A DNA stretch of 64,000 bases from Mytilus edulis (lineage: Eukaryota; Mollusca; Bivalvia; Mytilida; Mytilidae): assembly GCF_963676685.1 (NCBI RefSeq), contig NC_092354.1, forward strand, positions 66,042,241 to 66,106,240. Reading direction: 5' to 3'. A program made the translations under genes and the position numbers. Within the stretch, counting starts at the first letter, position 1; each line of letters begins with the position of its first letter. Of the stretch, positions 33,700 through 46,230 are shown piece by piece. The notes below the pieces were generated by a model. The model did not search any database and had not been told where the DNA came from. It saw nothing but the letters and a program-made list of their open reading frames with translations.

Positions 33700-34325
33700 G
33701 TTCCAAATTATAAGGATGTTTTTATCCCAAGCATAAAAACATAGCCGTATTTGACATAACCTTTTTCAACTTTTGATCTTCAGTGCTGTACAACTTTATA
33801 CTTTTTTCACTTTCGATCTTTTAAATCATGGCGTCACTGGTGAGACTTGTGTGAACGAGGTGCGTTTTTGGCGTATTGAATTTTAAACCTGTTGCTTTTT
33901 GTTATCTATTAATCGTGTGTTTCTTTGTCTAATATTTGTTCTCCTATTTATTTGTATTGTAGTCCTGTAATATTATGTTGTCATTTCAATGTTATGTTTA
34001 ACATTCCTATTAAAGTGCGAGATTTGGCATGCCACAAAACCAGGTTCAACCCACCATTTTTTCCTTTAAAAATGTTCTGTACCAAGTCAGGAAGATGGCC
34101 GTTGGTATATTATTGTTCGTTTCTGTGTGTGTTACATTTAAACGTTGCGTCGTTTGTTTTCTCTTATTTTTGAGTGTGACTTCACATTGCGACAAGACGA
34201 GTCACGGTACATGTCTTTGTATTTGGTTTTGATGTCATATTTGTTGTTCTCGTGAATTTTGTCTGATGCATTATCCGTTTTTTTTACTAAAATTTAGTCC
34301 TGGTAGCTATGATGAGTTTATTTAA
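33700..34325 (-). repeat. R2 copy 3 with R8 end
   Basis: Reverse-orientation R2: tttgatcttcagtgctgtac, tgccacaaaaccaggttcaa, ctgtaccaagtcaggaagat. It ends with an R8 tail at about 34290-34325 (tttagtcctggtagctatga). Confidence 0.75.
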
Positions 34326-34692
34326 TTGAACCTTCGTAAACTTCGGCATTTGTGTTTTTACAGGAAGACACATCTTTCCTCCACCGAATTTCGTTTCCTG
34401 GCATAATTCAATATGTATCAAAAAGAAATACTTTGACCACACAAATATCTTTTTGATTTACTGTTCAGTGTTGACTAGCGATAACACTACACGCTCTTCG
34501 TTCGATAGTTCACTACTTGATGAAAAAGATTGATTGAGTGACTGTACGATGCTGAACGCACATTTGCAACATTTTCATGCATGTTCACGAAGTAAACAAA
34601 ACAACAAAACATGCAATAAATGGGACTTTTAATAGCGTTCGTCCGGAATAAAGTTTGAGCCATTATCGAATTACACTGGAAAAGAGTTAGTG

Positions 34693-34834
34693 TATATCTT
34701 ATCGCTATTCCAGGCTGACCTGTCACGCTTGAACTATTGACGTCATACAACAATCACTACTCCATTGTGTGGTCAATATTTTAAGGGACCCTTTGTGATA
34801 ACCAGTAATGGCTGACGAATACCGATAGGCATGA
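34693..34834 (-). mobile_element. Decayed MITE R10, copy D
   Basis: The ends tatatcttatcgctat and accgatagg are degenerate. The interior aggctgacctgtcacgcttg, tgacgtcatacaacaatcac and ccagtaatggctgacgaa follow the order of copy C. Confidence 0.6.
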
Positions 34835-35269
34835 ACAACACGCCACATGTTTCAAGGTGAAGTCGCTAATGTTATTTACATTTAGAGAGCAATGCACTCT
34901 CTACATATGGCATATAATGTTCTCATTCTGACCGACGTTCCTGCGTACTTGTACGTCCCTAGTCGGACATAGTGCAGTGTATATGTACAATTGCTTAAAT
35001 CAAAATAGGACGAGGAAGTAAGAGTTGATCAAAACAAAATGTTTTGTAACCTTGCCACACCTTGATGTAACTGCCAAAGTAAGTAGCTTCACCAGAACTA
35101 TATTTCATATCCTCTATGGTAAAATTTGATGTTAATGAAAAATCTTTCATTGATTGATTAAATTTGTTCACACTGGAAAATTTGAGCTAGATTTTAATTT
35201 TATGCCCCACCTACGATAGTAATGGTAAATGTTAAATAGTTTATTCTATCACCTCTTGCTCTACTTCAA

Positions 35270-35358
35270 CTTCATACTTTGTTTGGCCTTTAAAACATTT
35301 TTTGAGCGACACTGATGAGTGTTTTGTAGTCGAAACGCGCGTCTCGCATAAATAAAAC
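35270..35358 (-). repeat. R8 left half, split by the 35.4-40.2 kb block
   Basis: It reads ttcaacttcatactttgttt, gacactgatgagtgttttgt, gtcgaaacgcgcgtctcgca and taaataaaa. The missing continuation (tcctggtatctatgatgagt) is found at 40254-40280, on the other side of the block. Confidence 0.8.
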
Positions 35359-36002
35359 TAGAGGCTCTAAAGAGCCTGTGTCGCTCACCTTGGTATATGT
35401 GAATTAAACAAAGAAAGCAGACAGTTCATGACAAAATTGTTTAGGTGATTGTGATGTGTTTGTACATCTTACTTTACTGAACATTCTTGCTGCTTACAAT
35501 TATCTCTATCTATAATGAACTTGTCCGTGTAGTTTCAGTGGAAAATGTTAGTAAAAATTTACAAATTTTATGAAAATTGTTAAAAATTGATCATAAAGGA
35601 CAATAACTAGGAGGTCAATTGACCATTTTGGTCATTTTGACTTATTTTTAAGTCTTAAATTACTGTACATTACTTTAAAATTACCAATTTAGGGATAGCA
35701 ACCTAACAACGAGTTGTCCGATTCATCTAAAAATTTCAGGGCAGATAGATTTTGACCAAAACAACAATTTTACCCCTTGTCAGATTTGCTCTAAATGCTT
35801 TGGTTTTTCAGATATAAGCCAAAAACTGCATTTTACCCCTATGTTCTATTTTTAGCCGTAGCGGCCATCTTGGTTGGTTTGCCCGGTCACAAAACACAAT
35901 TCTAAAACTAGATAGGCTATGTTTGGTAAAATTTGGCCCAGTAGTTTCAGAGGAGAAGATTTTTGTAAAAGTTAACTAAGATTTACGAAAAATGGTTAAA
36001 AT

Positions 36003-37859
36003 TGACTATAAAGGGCAATAACCATTTTGGTCCTGTTGACTTATTTGTAAATCTTACTTTGCTGAACATTTTCGCTGTTTACAGTTTATCTCTATCCATA
36101 ATAATATTCAAGATAATATCCAAAAACAGCAAAATTTCCTTAAAATTACCAATTCAGGGGCAGCAACCCAAAAATGGGTTGTCCCATTCATCTTAAAATT
36201 TCGGGGCAGATATATCGTGACCAGATAAACATTTTGACTCCTTGTTAGATTTGCTCTAAATGCTTTGGTTTTTGAGTTATAAGCCAAAAACTGCATTTTA
36301 CCCCAATGTTCTATTTTTAGCCATGGCAGCCATCTTGATTGGTTGGCCGGGTCAAAAAACACAATTTTTAAACTACATAACCCAAAGATGATTGTGGCCA
36401 AGTTTTGATTAATTTGACACGGTAGTTTCAGAGAAGAAGATTTTTGTAAAAGATCATGGAGATTGACGAAAAATAGTTAAAAATTGACTATAAAGGGCAA
36501 TAACTCCTAAAGGGGTCAACTGACCATTTTGGTCATGTTGACTTATTTGTAAATCTTACTTTGCTGAACATTATTGCTGTTTACAGTTTATTTCCATCTA
36601 AAATAATATTCAAGATATAACCAAATAAAGGCAACAGTAGTATACCGCTGTTCAAAACTCATAAATCCATGGACAAAAAAACAAAATCGGGGTAACAAAC
36701 TAAAACCGAGGGAAAGGCATTAAATATAAGAGGAGAACAACGACACAACACCGAAACGCAACACACACAGAAACGGACCAAGCAACAGACAAAACACCAC
36801 GAGAATAACAAATATAACATCAAAACCAAATACATGAATTTGGGATAGACAAGTACCGTGCCACGTCTTATCTCAAAAATAAGAGAAAACACAAACGACT
36901 CAACGTTAAAATGCAACACACACAGAAACGAACAATATTATAACAATGGCCATCTTCCTGACTTGGTACAGGGGAATAAAAGTGGTGGGTTGAACCTGGT
37001 TTTATGGCATGCCAAACCTCGCACTTTAATGGCAAAGTTAAATATAACATTGAAATGACAACATAATATTACAGGACTACAATACAAATGAAAAGGAGAC
37101 CATATTAGACAAAGAAAAGCATGATTAATAGATAACAAAAAGCATCAGGTTTAAAATTCAATACGCCAAAAAACGCGTCTTGTCCACACGAGACTCACTA
37201 CTGACGCCCAGATATAAAAGATCGAAAGTGAAAAAAGTACAAAGTTGTACAGCACTGAAGATCAAAAGTTGAAAAGGTTTTGCCAAATACGGCATTGTTT
37301 GTATGCCCGGGATAAGAACATTCTTATTATATAGAACAATTCATGCTATTGCAAACAGTAAATTTTAACAAATGAATATGAAAGAGATATACATAATGAA
37401 ACTGAAGTATTAACTAATTACAGAAAACTAAACCCGAATACATAACGCCCAGATATAAAAGATCGAAAGTGAAAAAAGTACAAAGTTGTACAGCACTGAA
37501 GATAATAACCAAAAACAGTAAAAGTTCCTAAAAATTACCAATTCAGGGGCAGCAACCCAACAACGGGTTGTCGGATTCATATGAAAATTTCAGGGCAGAT
37601 AGATGTTGACCTGATAAACAATTTTACCCCATGTCAGATTTGCTCTAAATGCTTTGGTTTTAAAACTGCATTTTACCCCTATGTTCTATTTTTAGCCATG
37701 GCGGCCATCTTGAATAATTGGCCGGGTAAAAAAACACAAATTTTAAACTACATACCCCAAAGATGATTGTGGCCAAGTTTGGATTAATTTGGCCCAGTAG
37801 TTTAAGAGGAGAAGATTTTTGTAAAAGTTCATGGAGATATACGAAAAATGGTTAAAAAT
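36003..37859 (+). repeat. 1.86-kb tandem duplication, unit 1
   Basis: It begins gactataaagggcaataacc, includes an R2 copy at about 36620-37310 and ends gaaaaatggttaaaaattg. By eye it is near-identical to 37860-39717; landmarks recur 1,850-1,857 bp apart. Confidence 0.85.
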
Positions 37860-39717
37860 TGACTATAAAGGGCAATAACCATTTTGGTCCTGTTGACTTA
37901 TTTGTAAATCTTACTTTGCTGAACATTTTCGCTGTTTACAGTTTATCTCTATCCATAATAATATGCAAGATAATATCCAAATACAGCAAAATTTCCTTAA
38001 AATTACCAATTCAGGGGCAGCAACCCAAAAATGGGTTGTCCCATTCATCTTAAAATTTCGGGGCAGAGATATCGTGACCAGATAAACATTTTGACTCCTT
38101 GTTAGATTTGCTCTAAATGCTTTGGTTTTTGAGTTATAAGCCAAAAACTGCATTTTACCCCCAATGTTCTATTTTTAGCCATGGCAGCCATCTTGATTGA
38201 TTGGCCGGGTCAAAAAACACAATTTTTAAACTACATAACCCAAAGATGATTGTGGCCAAGTTTTGATTAATTTGACACGGTAGTTTCAGAGGAGAAGATT
38301 TTTGTAAAAGATCATGGAGATTGACGAAAAATGGTTAAAAATTGACTATAAAGGGCAATTACTCCTAAAGGGGTCAACTGACCATTTTGGTCATGTTGAC
38401 TTATTTGTAAATCTTACTTTGCTGAACATTATTGCTGTTTACAGTTTATTTCCATCTAAAATAATATTCAAGATATAACCAAATAAAGGCAACAGTAGTA
38501 TACCGCTGTTCAAAACTCATAAATCCATGGACAAAAAACAAAATCGGGGTAACAAACTAAAACCGAGGGAAACGCATTAAAATATAAGAGAACAACGACA
38601 CAACACCGAAACGGACCAAGCAACAGACAAAACACCACGAGAATAACAAATATAACATCAAAACCAAATACATGAATTTGGGATAGACAAGTACCGTGCC
38701 ACGTCTTATCTCAAAAATAAGAGAAAACACAAACGACTCAACGTTAAAATGCAACACAAACAGAAACGAACAATATTATAACAATGGCCATCTTCCTGAC
38801 TTGGTACAGGACACTTTTAAAGGGGAATAAAAGTGGTGGGTTGAACCTGGTTTTATGGCATGCCAAACCTCGCACTTTAATGGCAAAGTTGAATATAACA
38901 TTGAAATGACATCATAATATTACAGGACTACAATACAAATAAAAAGGAGACCATATTAGACAGAGAAAAGCATGATTAAAAGATAACAAAAAGCATCAGA
39001 TTTAAAATTCAATACGCCAAAAACGCGTCTTGTCCACACAAGACTCACTACTGACGCCCAGATATAAAAGATCGAAAGTGAAAAAAGTACAAAGTTGTAC
39101 AGCACTGAAGATCAAAAGTTGAAAAGGTTTTGCCAAATACGACATTGTTTGTATGCCCGGGATAAGAACATTCTTATTATATAGAACAATTCATGCTATT
39201 GCAAACAGTTAATTTTAACAAATGAATATGAAAGAGATATACATAATGAAACTGAAGTATTAACTAATTACAGAAAACTAAACCCGAATACATAACGCCC
39301 AGATATAAAAGATCGAAAGTGAAAAAAGTACAAAGTTGTACAGCACTGAAGATAATAACCAAAAACAGTAAAAGTTCCTAAAAATTACCAATTCAGGGGC
39401 AGCAACCCAAAAACGGGTTGTCGGATTCATATGAAAATTTCAGGGCAGATAGATGTTGACCTGATAAACAATTTTACCCCATGTCAGATTTGCTCTAAAT
39501 GCTTTGGTTTTAAAACTGCATTTTACCCCTATGTTCTATTTTTAGCAATGGCGGCCATCTTGAATAATTGGCCGGGTAAAAACAACACAAATTTTGAACT
39601 ACATACCCCAAAGATGATTGTGGCCAAGTTTGGATTAATTTGGCCCAGTAGTTTCAGAGGAGAAGATTTTTGTAAAATTTCATGGAGATATACGAAAAAT
39701 GGTTAAAAATTGACTAT
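37860..39717 (+). repeat. 1.86-kb tandem duplication, unit 2
   Basis: Second unit, including the R2 copy at about 38475-39165. Differences from unit 1 are scattered single bases and a few short indels, for example 21 bp around 38810-38830 (cacttttaaagg) present only here. After about 39725 the sequence follows a different module version. Confidence 0.85.
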
Positions 39718-40380
39718 AAAGGGCAATAACTCCTAAAGGGGTCAACTGACCATTTTGGTCATATTGACTTATTTGTAAATCTTACTTTGCTGAACATTAT
39801 TGCTGTTTACAGTTTATCTCCATCTATATTAATATTCAAGAAGATAATAACCAAAAACAGTAAAATTTCCTTGAAATTACCAATTCAGGGGCAGCAACCC
39901 AACAACGGGTTGTCAGATTCATATGAAAATTTCAGGGCAGAAAGATCTTGACCTGATTAACAATGTTACCCCCATGTAAGATTTGCTCTAAATTCTTTGT
40001 TTTATGAGTTATAAGCCAAAAACTGTATTTTACCCCTATGTTCTATTTTTAGCTATGGTGGCCATCTTGAATGATTTGCCGTTTAAAAAAAACACAAATT
40101 TTAAACTAGATACCCGAAAGATGATTGTGGCCAAGTTTGGATTAATTTGGCGCAGTAGTTTCAGAGGAGAAGATTTTTGTAAAAGTTAACGACGGACGCC
40201 AAGTGATGGGAAAAGCTCACTTGGCCCTTTCTGCCCTGTGAGCTAAAAATGTTATCCTGGTATCTATGATGAGTTTATTTGCTTTTTTTTATATTTTGTT
40301 TTTGTTTCTGTAACAAGGCTAACACCTCCAATACAATGACCATGAATATGATGAATATTTACGGGAGCTTTATTCATTTT

Positions 40381-40861
40381 TAGCTCACCACCTGGCCATC
40401 ACTTTGCGTCCGTCGTCGTTATCTTTTTCAAAAATCTTCTCCTCTGAAACTACTGGGCCAAATTAAACCAAACTTGACCTCAATCATCATTAGGTATCTA
40501 ATTTTTTTTTTTAATGTGTCCGGTGATCCTGTCAACCAATCTAGTTTGCTGCCATGGCTAAAAATATAACATAGGGGTAAAATGAAGTATAACTCAAAGT
40601 AAGATTTACAAATAAGTCAAACTGACCGAAATGGTCAATTGACCCCCTAAGAAGTTATTGTCCTTTATAGTAAATTTTAACAATTTTCATAAAATTTGTA
40701 AATTTTTACTAACATTTCCCACTGAAACTACTTGGCCAAGTTCATTATAGATAGAGATAATTGTAAGCAGCAAGAATGTTCAGTAAAGACAAATGTACAA
40801 ACACATCACCATCACCAAAACACAATTTTGTCATGAATCCATCTGCTTCCTTTGTTTAATA
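40381..40861 (-). repeat. Single-module inverted copy of the hairpin-ended repeat
   Basis: Begins tttttagctcaccacctggc and ends about tgcttcctttgtttaatatc, the reverse complement of both ends of the 35.4-40.2 kb block, but only about 480 bp long. It shows the basic unit before expansion. It lies 130 bp from the block in opposite orientation. Confidence 0.7.
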
Positions 40862-41804
40862 TCATCCAATTCATGTTTCATCCCTTGTGTTGTTCTCTTT
40901 GTAAAAGACACTGCACTCACTGCTGTTTCCACTTTGTATAAGCTTCTTTTTTTCTGGTATTTTTAACAACATCAGAGAATTTACTTAACAGCAAATTAGA
41001 GTTTTCCTACACATTTACCATCATAACCATAATGACATCAATTTCTTGCTCGGAAATTTTTGGCCTCTTTGATTTTATCTCCTCCATGACTGATACTTCT
41101 TTGAAAATGACGTCATGATTTGACATCAAAATTCCATAACATAATGTATTGATTACTTAATTGAATATGCTTAAAGGTACATGACATTAGGATATCATGC
41201 AGTGTCTAATGTACAAATGGGTAATGTATGATTTAATAGATCAAAACAATATATAAAAAAAGAGACAACTCTCCATCCAAGTAACAATTGATTGAAGTAA
41301 ACCATAAGTAAAGGCATTATAGGTCAAAGTACTTTTATTTAAATGTTGCATGATAACGCGCAATAGCTAATATTTCTTACATTCCTCTGGTAATTTTTAA
41401 GTACATGCTATCTGTGTGTGTATGTTTAGACATAGAAACATATCAGTCCACGGAAACAAAATCTAAACATAAATGTCCAGGGAACGTAGCGAACGAGCTA
41501 TTTTTTATAATTATGTGAGCTTTTGTGGAATAATTCAATATGCAGTAACGTGATACTAAATCGTAAATACTTTTATGAAACAGATGAACAAAAGAATGTT
41601 GTCATGTATTAAAAATTATTGAATAGTTAAATGTTAATTCTCATTGTCCAGTCTGGTATCTATGATGAGTATATTTATATACATATAGCCAATGTCCGTC
41701 ATTTCTACCAATTGTCACTACAATAATTGTGACTTTTTTTGGGAAACATTACAAGTCATAAAAAATACACATGCATGGTAAATAATAGTCTCTTTTTACA
41801 ATAT
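40862..41804. other. No gene recognised
   Basis: It holds a fragment of R5 (about 41260-41340) and an R8 tail (about 41650-41675, tctggtatctatgatgagta). The rest is AT-rich. Confidence 0.4.
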
Positions 41805-42240
41805 GAATAAAGGCAACAGTAGTATACCGCTGTTAAAACCTCATAAATCCATGGACTAAAAAACAAAATCGGGGTAACAAACTAAAACCGAGGGAAACGC
41901 ATTAAATATAAGAGAACAACGACACAACACTGAAATGTAACACATACAGAAACGGACCAAGCATCAGAAAAAATCCCACGAGAATAACAAATATAACGTC
42001 AAAACCAAATACATGAATTTGAGATAGACAAGTACCGTGCCACGTCTTATCGCAATGTGAATTTACACTAAAAAATAAGAGAAAACAGACGACGCAACGT
42101 TAAAATGTAACACACACAGAAACGAACAATAATCTAACAATGGCCATCTTCCTGACTTGGTACAGGACATTAAAAATGGTGGGTTCAACCTGGTTTTGTG
42201 GCATGCCAAACCTCGCACTTTCATGGCAAAGTTAAATATA
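41805..42240 (+). repeat. Interspersed repeat R2, copy 6
   Basis: It carries aataaaggcaacagtagtat, aaaccgagggaaacgcatta, caagtaccgtgccacgtctt and tggcatgccaaacctcgcac. Confidence 0.8.
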
Positions 42241-43239
42241 ATGTTAGCTTGCTGCGCTCACTCGCTAAAAAAAAAAACAATTAAAAAACTTACAGCTTAT
42301 ATTTTATAGCAATTTGTAGAAAACCTGACAAATTATACATGCAACTTGATAATCCGAAGAAATTAAGTCGGGTAAGCATAATAAATGTATTGATAAAACT
42401 TCAATTTCAGTAGATTTGAACACAGTATTTAAATTTGATGGTTTTTATATTTTATTTTAAATGAAATATACAATGAAGTGAAATCTAATGTTTTGAATGA
42501 TTAGGGTTTTAGTTATCACTATCACTCTCTATATCGTCTGTTCACCTTGTCCAAAATGGTATAAGAAGGTGGCTGATCAGATGTTCCATTGTTGAAGGTT
42601 AAGTTAAAAATTTCCACCATTGAAGGTTGCATTTTTAAAATGACCATACATTGCTGGATACAAGTTCGGTTGGAAGATAAAATTAAAATTACACGTCAGT
42701 TTATTTTCGATTTATGATTTTGACCGTCCCTCTAGTATCTTTCGTCTCTCTTTTTTAATAATGATTTTATCTTTCGATACTTTGTTTTGTTTACTTGTTG
42801 ATAGTATTAATGATGTCTTTTTCTGCTGCTATAAGCAAGTTGTAGAATGAGATAAGTGACTGTGACTGTTCACCTTGTCCTGTCCTTTAAACGGTTGCAG
42901 TGTCTTGTCCTCGCACTGTGAACTGTGGGTCTCTCATAGTTATTTACAGTGCTTCAAATGTCATACTTTTTATGATTCTAGATTTTGATTTTGTCCCAAG
43001 TCTTTGAACCTTGTACCATAGTAACTTTGATCAATAATAACCATCTTGAAATCTTGTTCCTTGAATATAGAAAAAGAAAATCAGTTCATTTTTTCGAATT
43101 CACCAATGTAATTTTGTCTACATTAAATCATCTACTACATTGAACTTTTTTAATTATTTACAACAATAAGCATAACACAGATATAAGATAGATCTGGTGT
43201 CTTTCTAAGCACTCCTCTGGCATGTCTGGGCATGTTTCA

Positions 43240-43865
43240 AAAATGTAAAAACAATGCCGTATTTGGCGAAACCTTTTCAACTTTTGATCTTCAGTGCTGT
43301 ACAACTTTGTACTTTTTTCACTTTCGATCTTTTATATCTGGGCGTCACTGTTGACTTTTGTGTGGACAAGGCGCGTTTTTTTTGGCGTATTGAATTTTAA
43401 ACCTGATGCTTTTTGTTATCTATTAATCATGGTTTTTTTTTGTCTAATATGTTCTCCTATTTATTTGTATTGTAGTCCTGTAATATTATGTTGTCATCTC
43501 AATGTTATATTTAACTTTGCCATTAAAGTGCGAGGTTTGGCATGCCTCAAAACCAGGTTCAACCCACCACTTTTATTCCCCTTTAAAAGTGTCCTGTACC
43601 AAGTCAGGAAGATGGCCATTGTTATATTGTTCGTTTATGTGTGTGTTGCATTTTAACGTTGAGTCGTTTGTGTTTTCTCTTAATTTTGAGATATTGCGAT
43701 AAGACGTGGCACGGTACTGATGCTTGTTACGTTTCGGTGTTATGTCGTTGTTCTCCTCTTATATTTAATGTGTTTCCCTCGGTTTTAGTTTGTTACCCCG
43801 ATTTTGTTTTTTGTCCATGGATTTATGAGTTTTGAACAGCGGTATACTATTGTTGCCTTTATTTA
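43240..43865 (-). repeat. R2 copy 7 inserted in duplication copy A
   Basis: Reverse-orientation R2 with an R8-like core (ttgtgtggacaaggcgcg). It is absent from the equivalent place in copy B (about 45530-45555: catgtttcaaatatgttttt), so it arrived after the duplication, or was lost from B. Confidence 0.8.
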
Positions 43866-43989
43866 TATATGATGAAAAACAAGATAAGTGATTCTAAGTT
43901 TTTAAAGTACATTAAAAAGAACCTCTACCTAGAACATGCTGATTATAGAACTATAATAAAAATATATTTGTAAAAATTTAGTCACCCAA

Positions 43990-44470
43990 ACTACCATAAA
44001 TTCCTATAAAAAAATATTGTTTAAAATTTCATGCTGTATAGAGGCACACATATTTGTGTTCCACTCTTCACATAACTCCTCTGTAGGATGTTCTCCCATC
44101 ATACAGATTTTAGTAGTTAAAACGGTAATATTTTTTGTTTCTTCTGATTTTCATGTTTAACATTGTTGTGTCCAATCTGATGTTTGAACACACTCCCCCC
44201 TTTTATATCTGTAATTATATCCATGATTTCCTGGTTGATGTAATTAATGTCCAATTCCAGCTCTGTTTGCATTTGATCAATTTCAACATCTGAAAATATG
44301 ATGTGCCTTAGCCAATACTGTTTTTTAATGGATATCTGTTTAGGTTTGAATCCTTGTATTTGTTAAGCAGGCTTGGACAATTGGCACGAATTAAACAGGT
44401 ATATTATTTGCTGTTAAAACTAATTGAATAGTTTTCAACTCAGAGACAATATCAATAACATTGCTGTTGC
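43990..44470 (-). pseudogene. Possible SGNH-hydrolase-like gene, 3' part, copy A
   Basis: Minus-strand frame: DVEIDQMQTELELDINYINQ then EIMDIITDIKGGSVF and HENQKKQKI. A one-frame change leads to YRFNY.NLYDG, and another to EHPTEELCEEWNTNMCASIQ. The end, DGxHPTEEL..EW, resembles the catalytic Asp-His block of SGNH/GDSL hydrolases. I recall unnamed bivalve proteins with the same ending, often tied to transposons. Stops and shifts make this a pseudogene. Function is inference only. Confidence 0.45.
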
Positions 44471-44489
44471 CTCTTAAAAACCTCAACTC

Positions 44490-44900
44490 TTTAGTGCATC
44501 TAAAATGGCAGGCAGAGATCTTGCAGTATATTGAATTGTGTTTGGTATGAAATATTCAGACAAGTTAATATGATCATCAGCAATTGCGATAGAAATCTGG
44601 CCTGCTTTTGACAACGCTAATTCCATTACAGTTGTATTTTCATTTTCAAATATTGCCTATGAAGTAAATCTGATCTTTTTTCATCAGATGAATAAAAAAA
44701 GTACGTCTTTTATTACAATTTCTAGCTGCATCTCGTTCCTTTGACCTTTCATTGTAGATTTAAGTTTTCATCTGTTTGCACCAACTCTATTAAAAGAACA
44801 AAAGGGTAATCTGGCAAGTACTGTTTAAGTAAGTACACTGCGTGAGTTAAACATTTTGAAACGACTTCTCAAAGGGCCCCTATACACGAAGCTTTAGTAT
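44490..44900 (-). pseudogene. Unidentified coding-like fragments
   Basis: Two minus-strand frames look protein-coding by composition: CLTHAVYLLKQYLPDYPFVL to about 44780, and ENENTTVMELALSKAGQISI with DDHINLSEYFIPNTIQYTAR, ending LDALKS-stop at about 44495. Each is closed by stops or breaks. They lie between the two duplication copies and have no counterpart in copy B. I do not recognise the family. Confidence 0.3.
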
Positions 44901-44919
44901 AGTTACCACCTCCATGACC

Positions 44920-46230
44920 ACTATCACTCTCAATATCGTCTGTTCGCTTTGTTCAAGTTGGTATAAGAAGGTGGCTGATCAGATGTTCCATTAATGAAGG
45001 TTAAGTTAAAAATTTCCACCATTGATGGTTGCATTTTTAAAATTACCATTCATTGCAGGATGCAAGTTCGGATTATAAAAATGAAAGTACACGTTGTCAG
45101 TTTATTTTCGATTTATGATTTTGACTGTCCCTCTGGTATCTTTCGTCCTTCTTTTTTAATAATGATTTTACCTTTTGATAATTTGTTTTGTTTACTTGTT
45201 GATAGTATTAATGATGTCTATTTCTGCTGCTCTAAGCAAGTTGTAGAATCAGATAAGTGACTGTTCACCTCTTCTTGTTCTGTCCTTTAATCGGTTGCAG
45301 TGTCTTGTCCTCGCACTGTGACCTGTGAGTCTCTCATAATTATTTACAGTGCTTCAGTTGTAATACTTTTTATTATGCTAAATTTTGATTTTGTCCATAG
45401 TCTTTGAACTTTGTACCATAGTAACCATCTTGAAATCTCGTTACTTGAATATAGAAAAAGGAAATCAGTTCAATTTTCGTATTCTGGTGTCTCTCTAAGC
45501 ACTCCTCTTGCATGTCTGGACATGTTTCAAATATGTTTTTTTATATATGTATTTTTAACGAAAAATAAGATGAGCGATTTCAAGTTTTTATAGTAGATTA
45601 AAAAGAACATCTACCTTGAACATGCTGATTATAGACCTCTTTGACACATTCCCCATTTCCATTCTCAATTTCATCTATATTAAAAATATATTTGTTAAAA
45701 TTTAGACACCTATAGAACCATAAATTCCTATAAAAAATATTGTTTTGAAATTTCATGCTGTATAGAGGCACACATTTTTGTGTTCCACTCTACATAACTC
45801 CTCTGTAGAATGTACTTCCATCATACAGATTTTGGTAGTTAAAACGGTAATATTTCTTGTTTCTTCTGATCTTCATGTTTAACATTGTTTTGTCCCATCT
45901 GATGTTTGAACAAACCCCCCCCCCCCCCCCCTTCCCCCCACCCCCCTTGTTATATCTGTAATTATATCAATGATTTCCTGGTTGATGTAATTAATGTCCA
46001 ATTCCAGCTCTGTTTGCATTTGGTAAATTTCAGCATCTGAAAATATGATGTGCCTTAGCCAATACTGTATTTTTTAATGGATATCTGTTTAGGTTTAAAT
46101 CCCTGTATTTGTGTATGCAGGCTGGGACAATTGGATCGAACTAAACAGGTATATTATTTGCTGTTAAATCTTATTGAATATTGTTCAACTCAGAGACAAT
46201 ATCAATGACATTGCTGTTGTCCCTTAAATA
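44920..46230. repeat. Segmental duplication, copy B
   Basis: Collinear with 42525-44480 minus the R2 insertion and about 90 bp near 43090-43180. By eye identity is high (roughly nine in ten bases or better). A 17-base poly-C run at 45915-45931 is unique to this copy. Confidence 0.8.

Larger units (their letters stand above)
35359..40247 (+). mobile_element. 4.9-kb repeat block with hairpin ends
   Basis: The left end is ctagaggctctaaagagcct (palindrome GGCTCTAAAGAGCC) then gtgtcgctcaccttggtata. The right end is gctcacttggccctttctgc then cctgtgagc, whose outer six bases pair (GCTCAC/GTGAGC). The interior is several repeats of a roughly 0.5-kb module (gcaataactcctaaaggggt, caactgaccattttggtcat, tttcagggcagatagat, agccatggcggccatcttga, tttcagaggagaagattttt) and two R2 copies. 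The block interrupts an R8 unit. I recognise the module from bivalve genomes but cannot name its class. No intact gene is present. Confidence 0.7.
42525..44480. repeat. Segmental duplication, copy A (with R2 insertion)
   Basis: It carries tataagaaggtggctgatca, agatgttccattgttgaagg, ttgacagtattaatgatgtc-like sequence, cctctggcatgtctgggca and, after an R2 insertion (43240-43865), aagaacctctacctagaaca, gcatgctgtatagaggcaca-like sequence and ccaattccagctctgtttgc. The same order without the R2 is at 44920-46230. Confidence 0.85.

Noticed and set aside
36002..38153. Pairs of 60-100-codon frames repeated 1.86 kb apart
   Set aside because: They exist only because of the tandem duplication of a non-coding repeat block; the frames differ between copies by indels.
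36003..40247. Possible satellite or CRISPR-like regular array
   Set aside because: Units are long (0.5-1.9 kb) and unevenly spaced; this is a transposon-derived duplicated block.
42242..42300. Word ttagcttgctgcgctcactcgctaaaa, with gcgaacgagct at 41490, considered as a tRNA-like piece
   Set aside because: No cloverleaf can be drawn, and no A and B boxes in correct spacing. I found no convincing tRNA or rRNA gene anywhere in the window.
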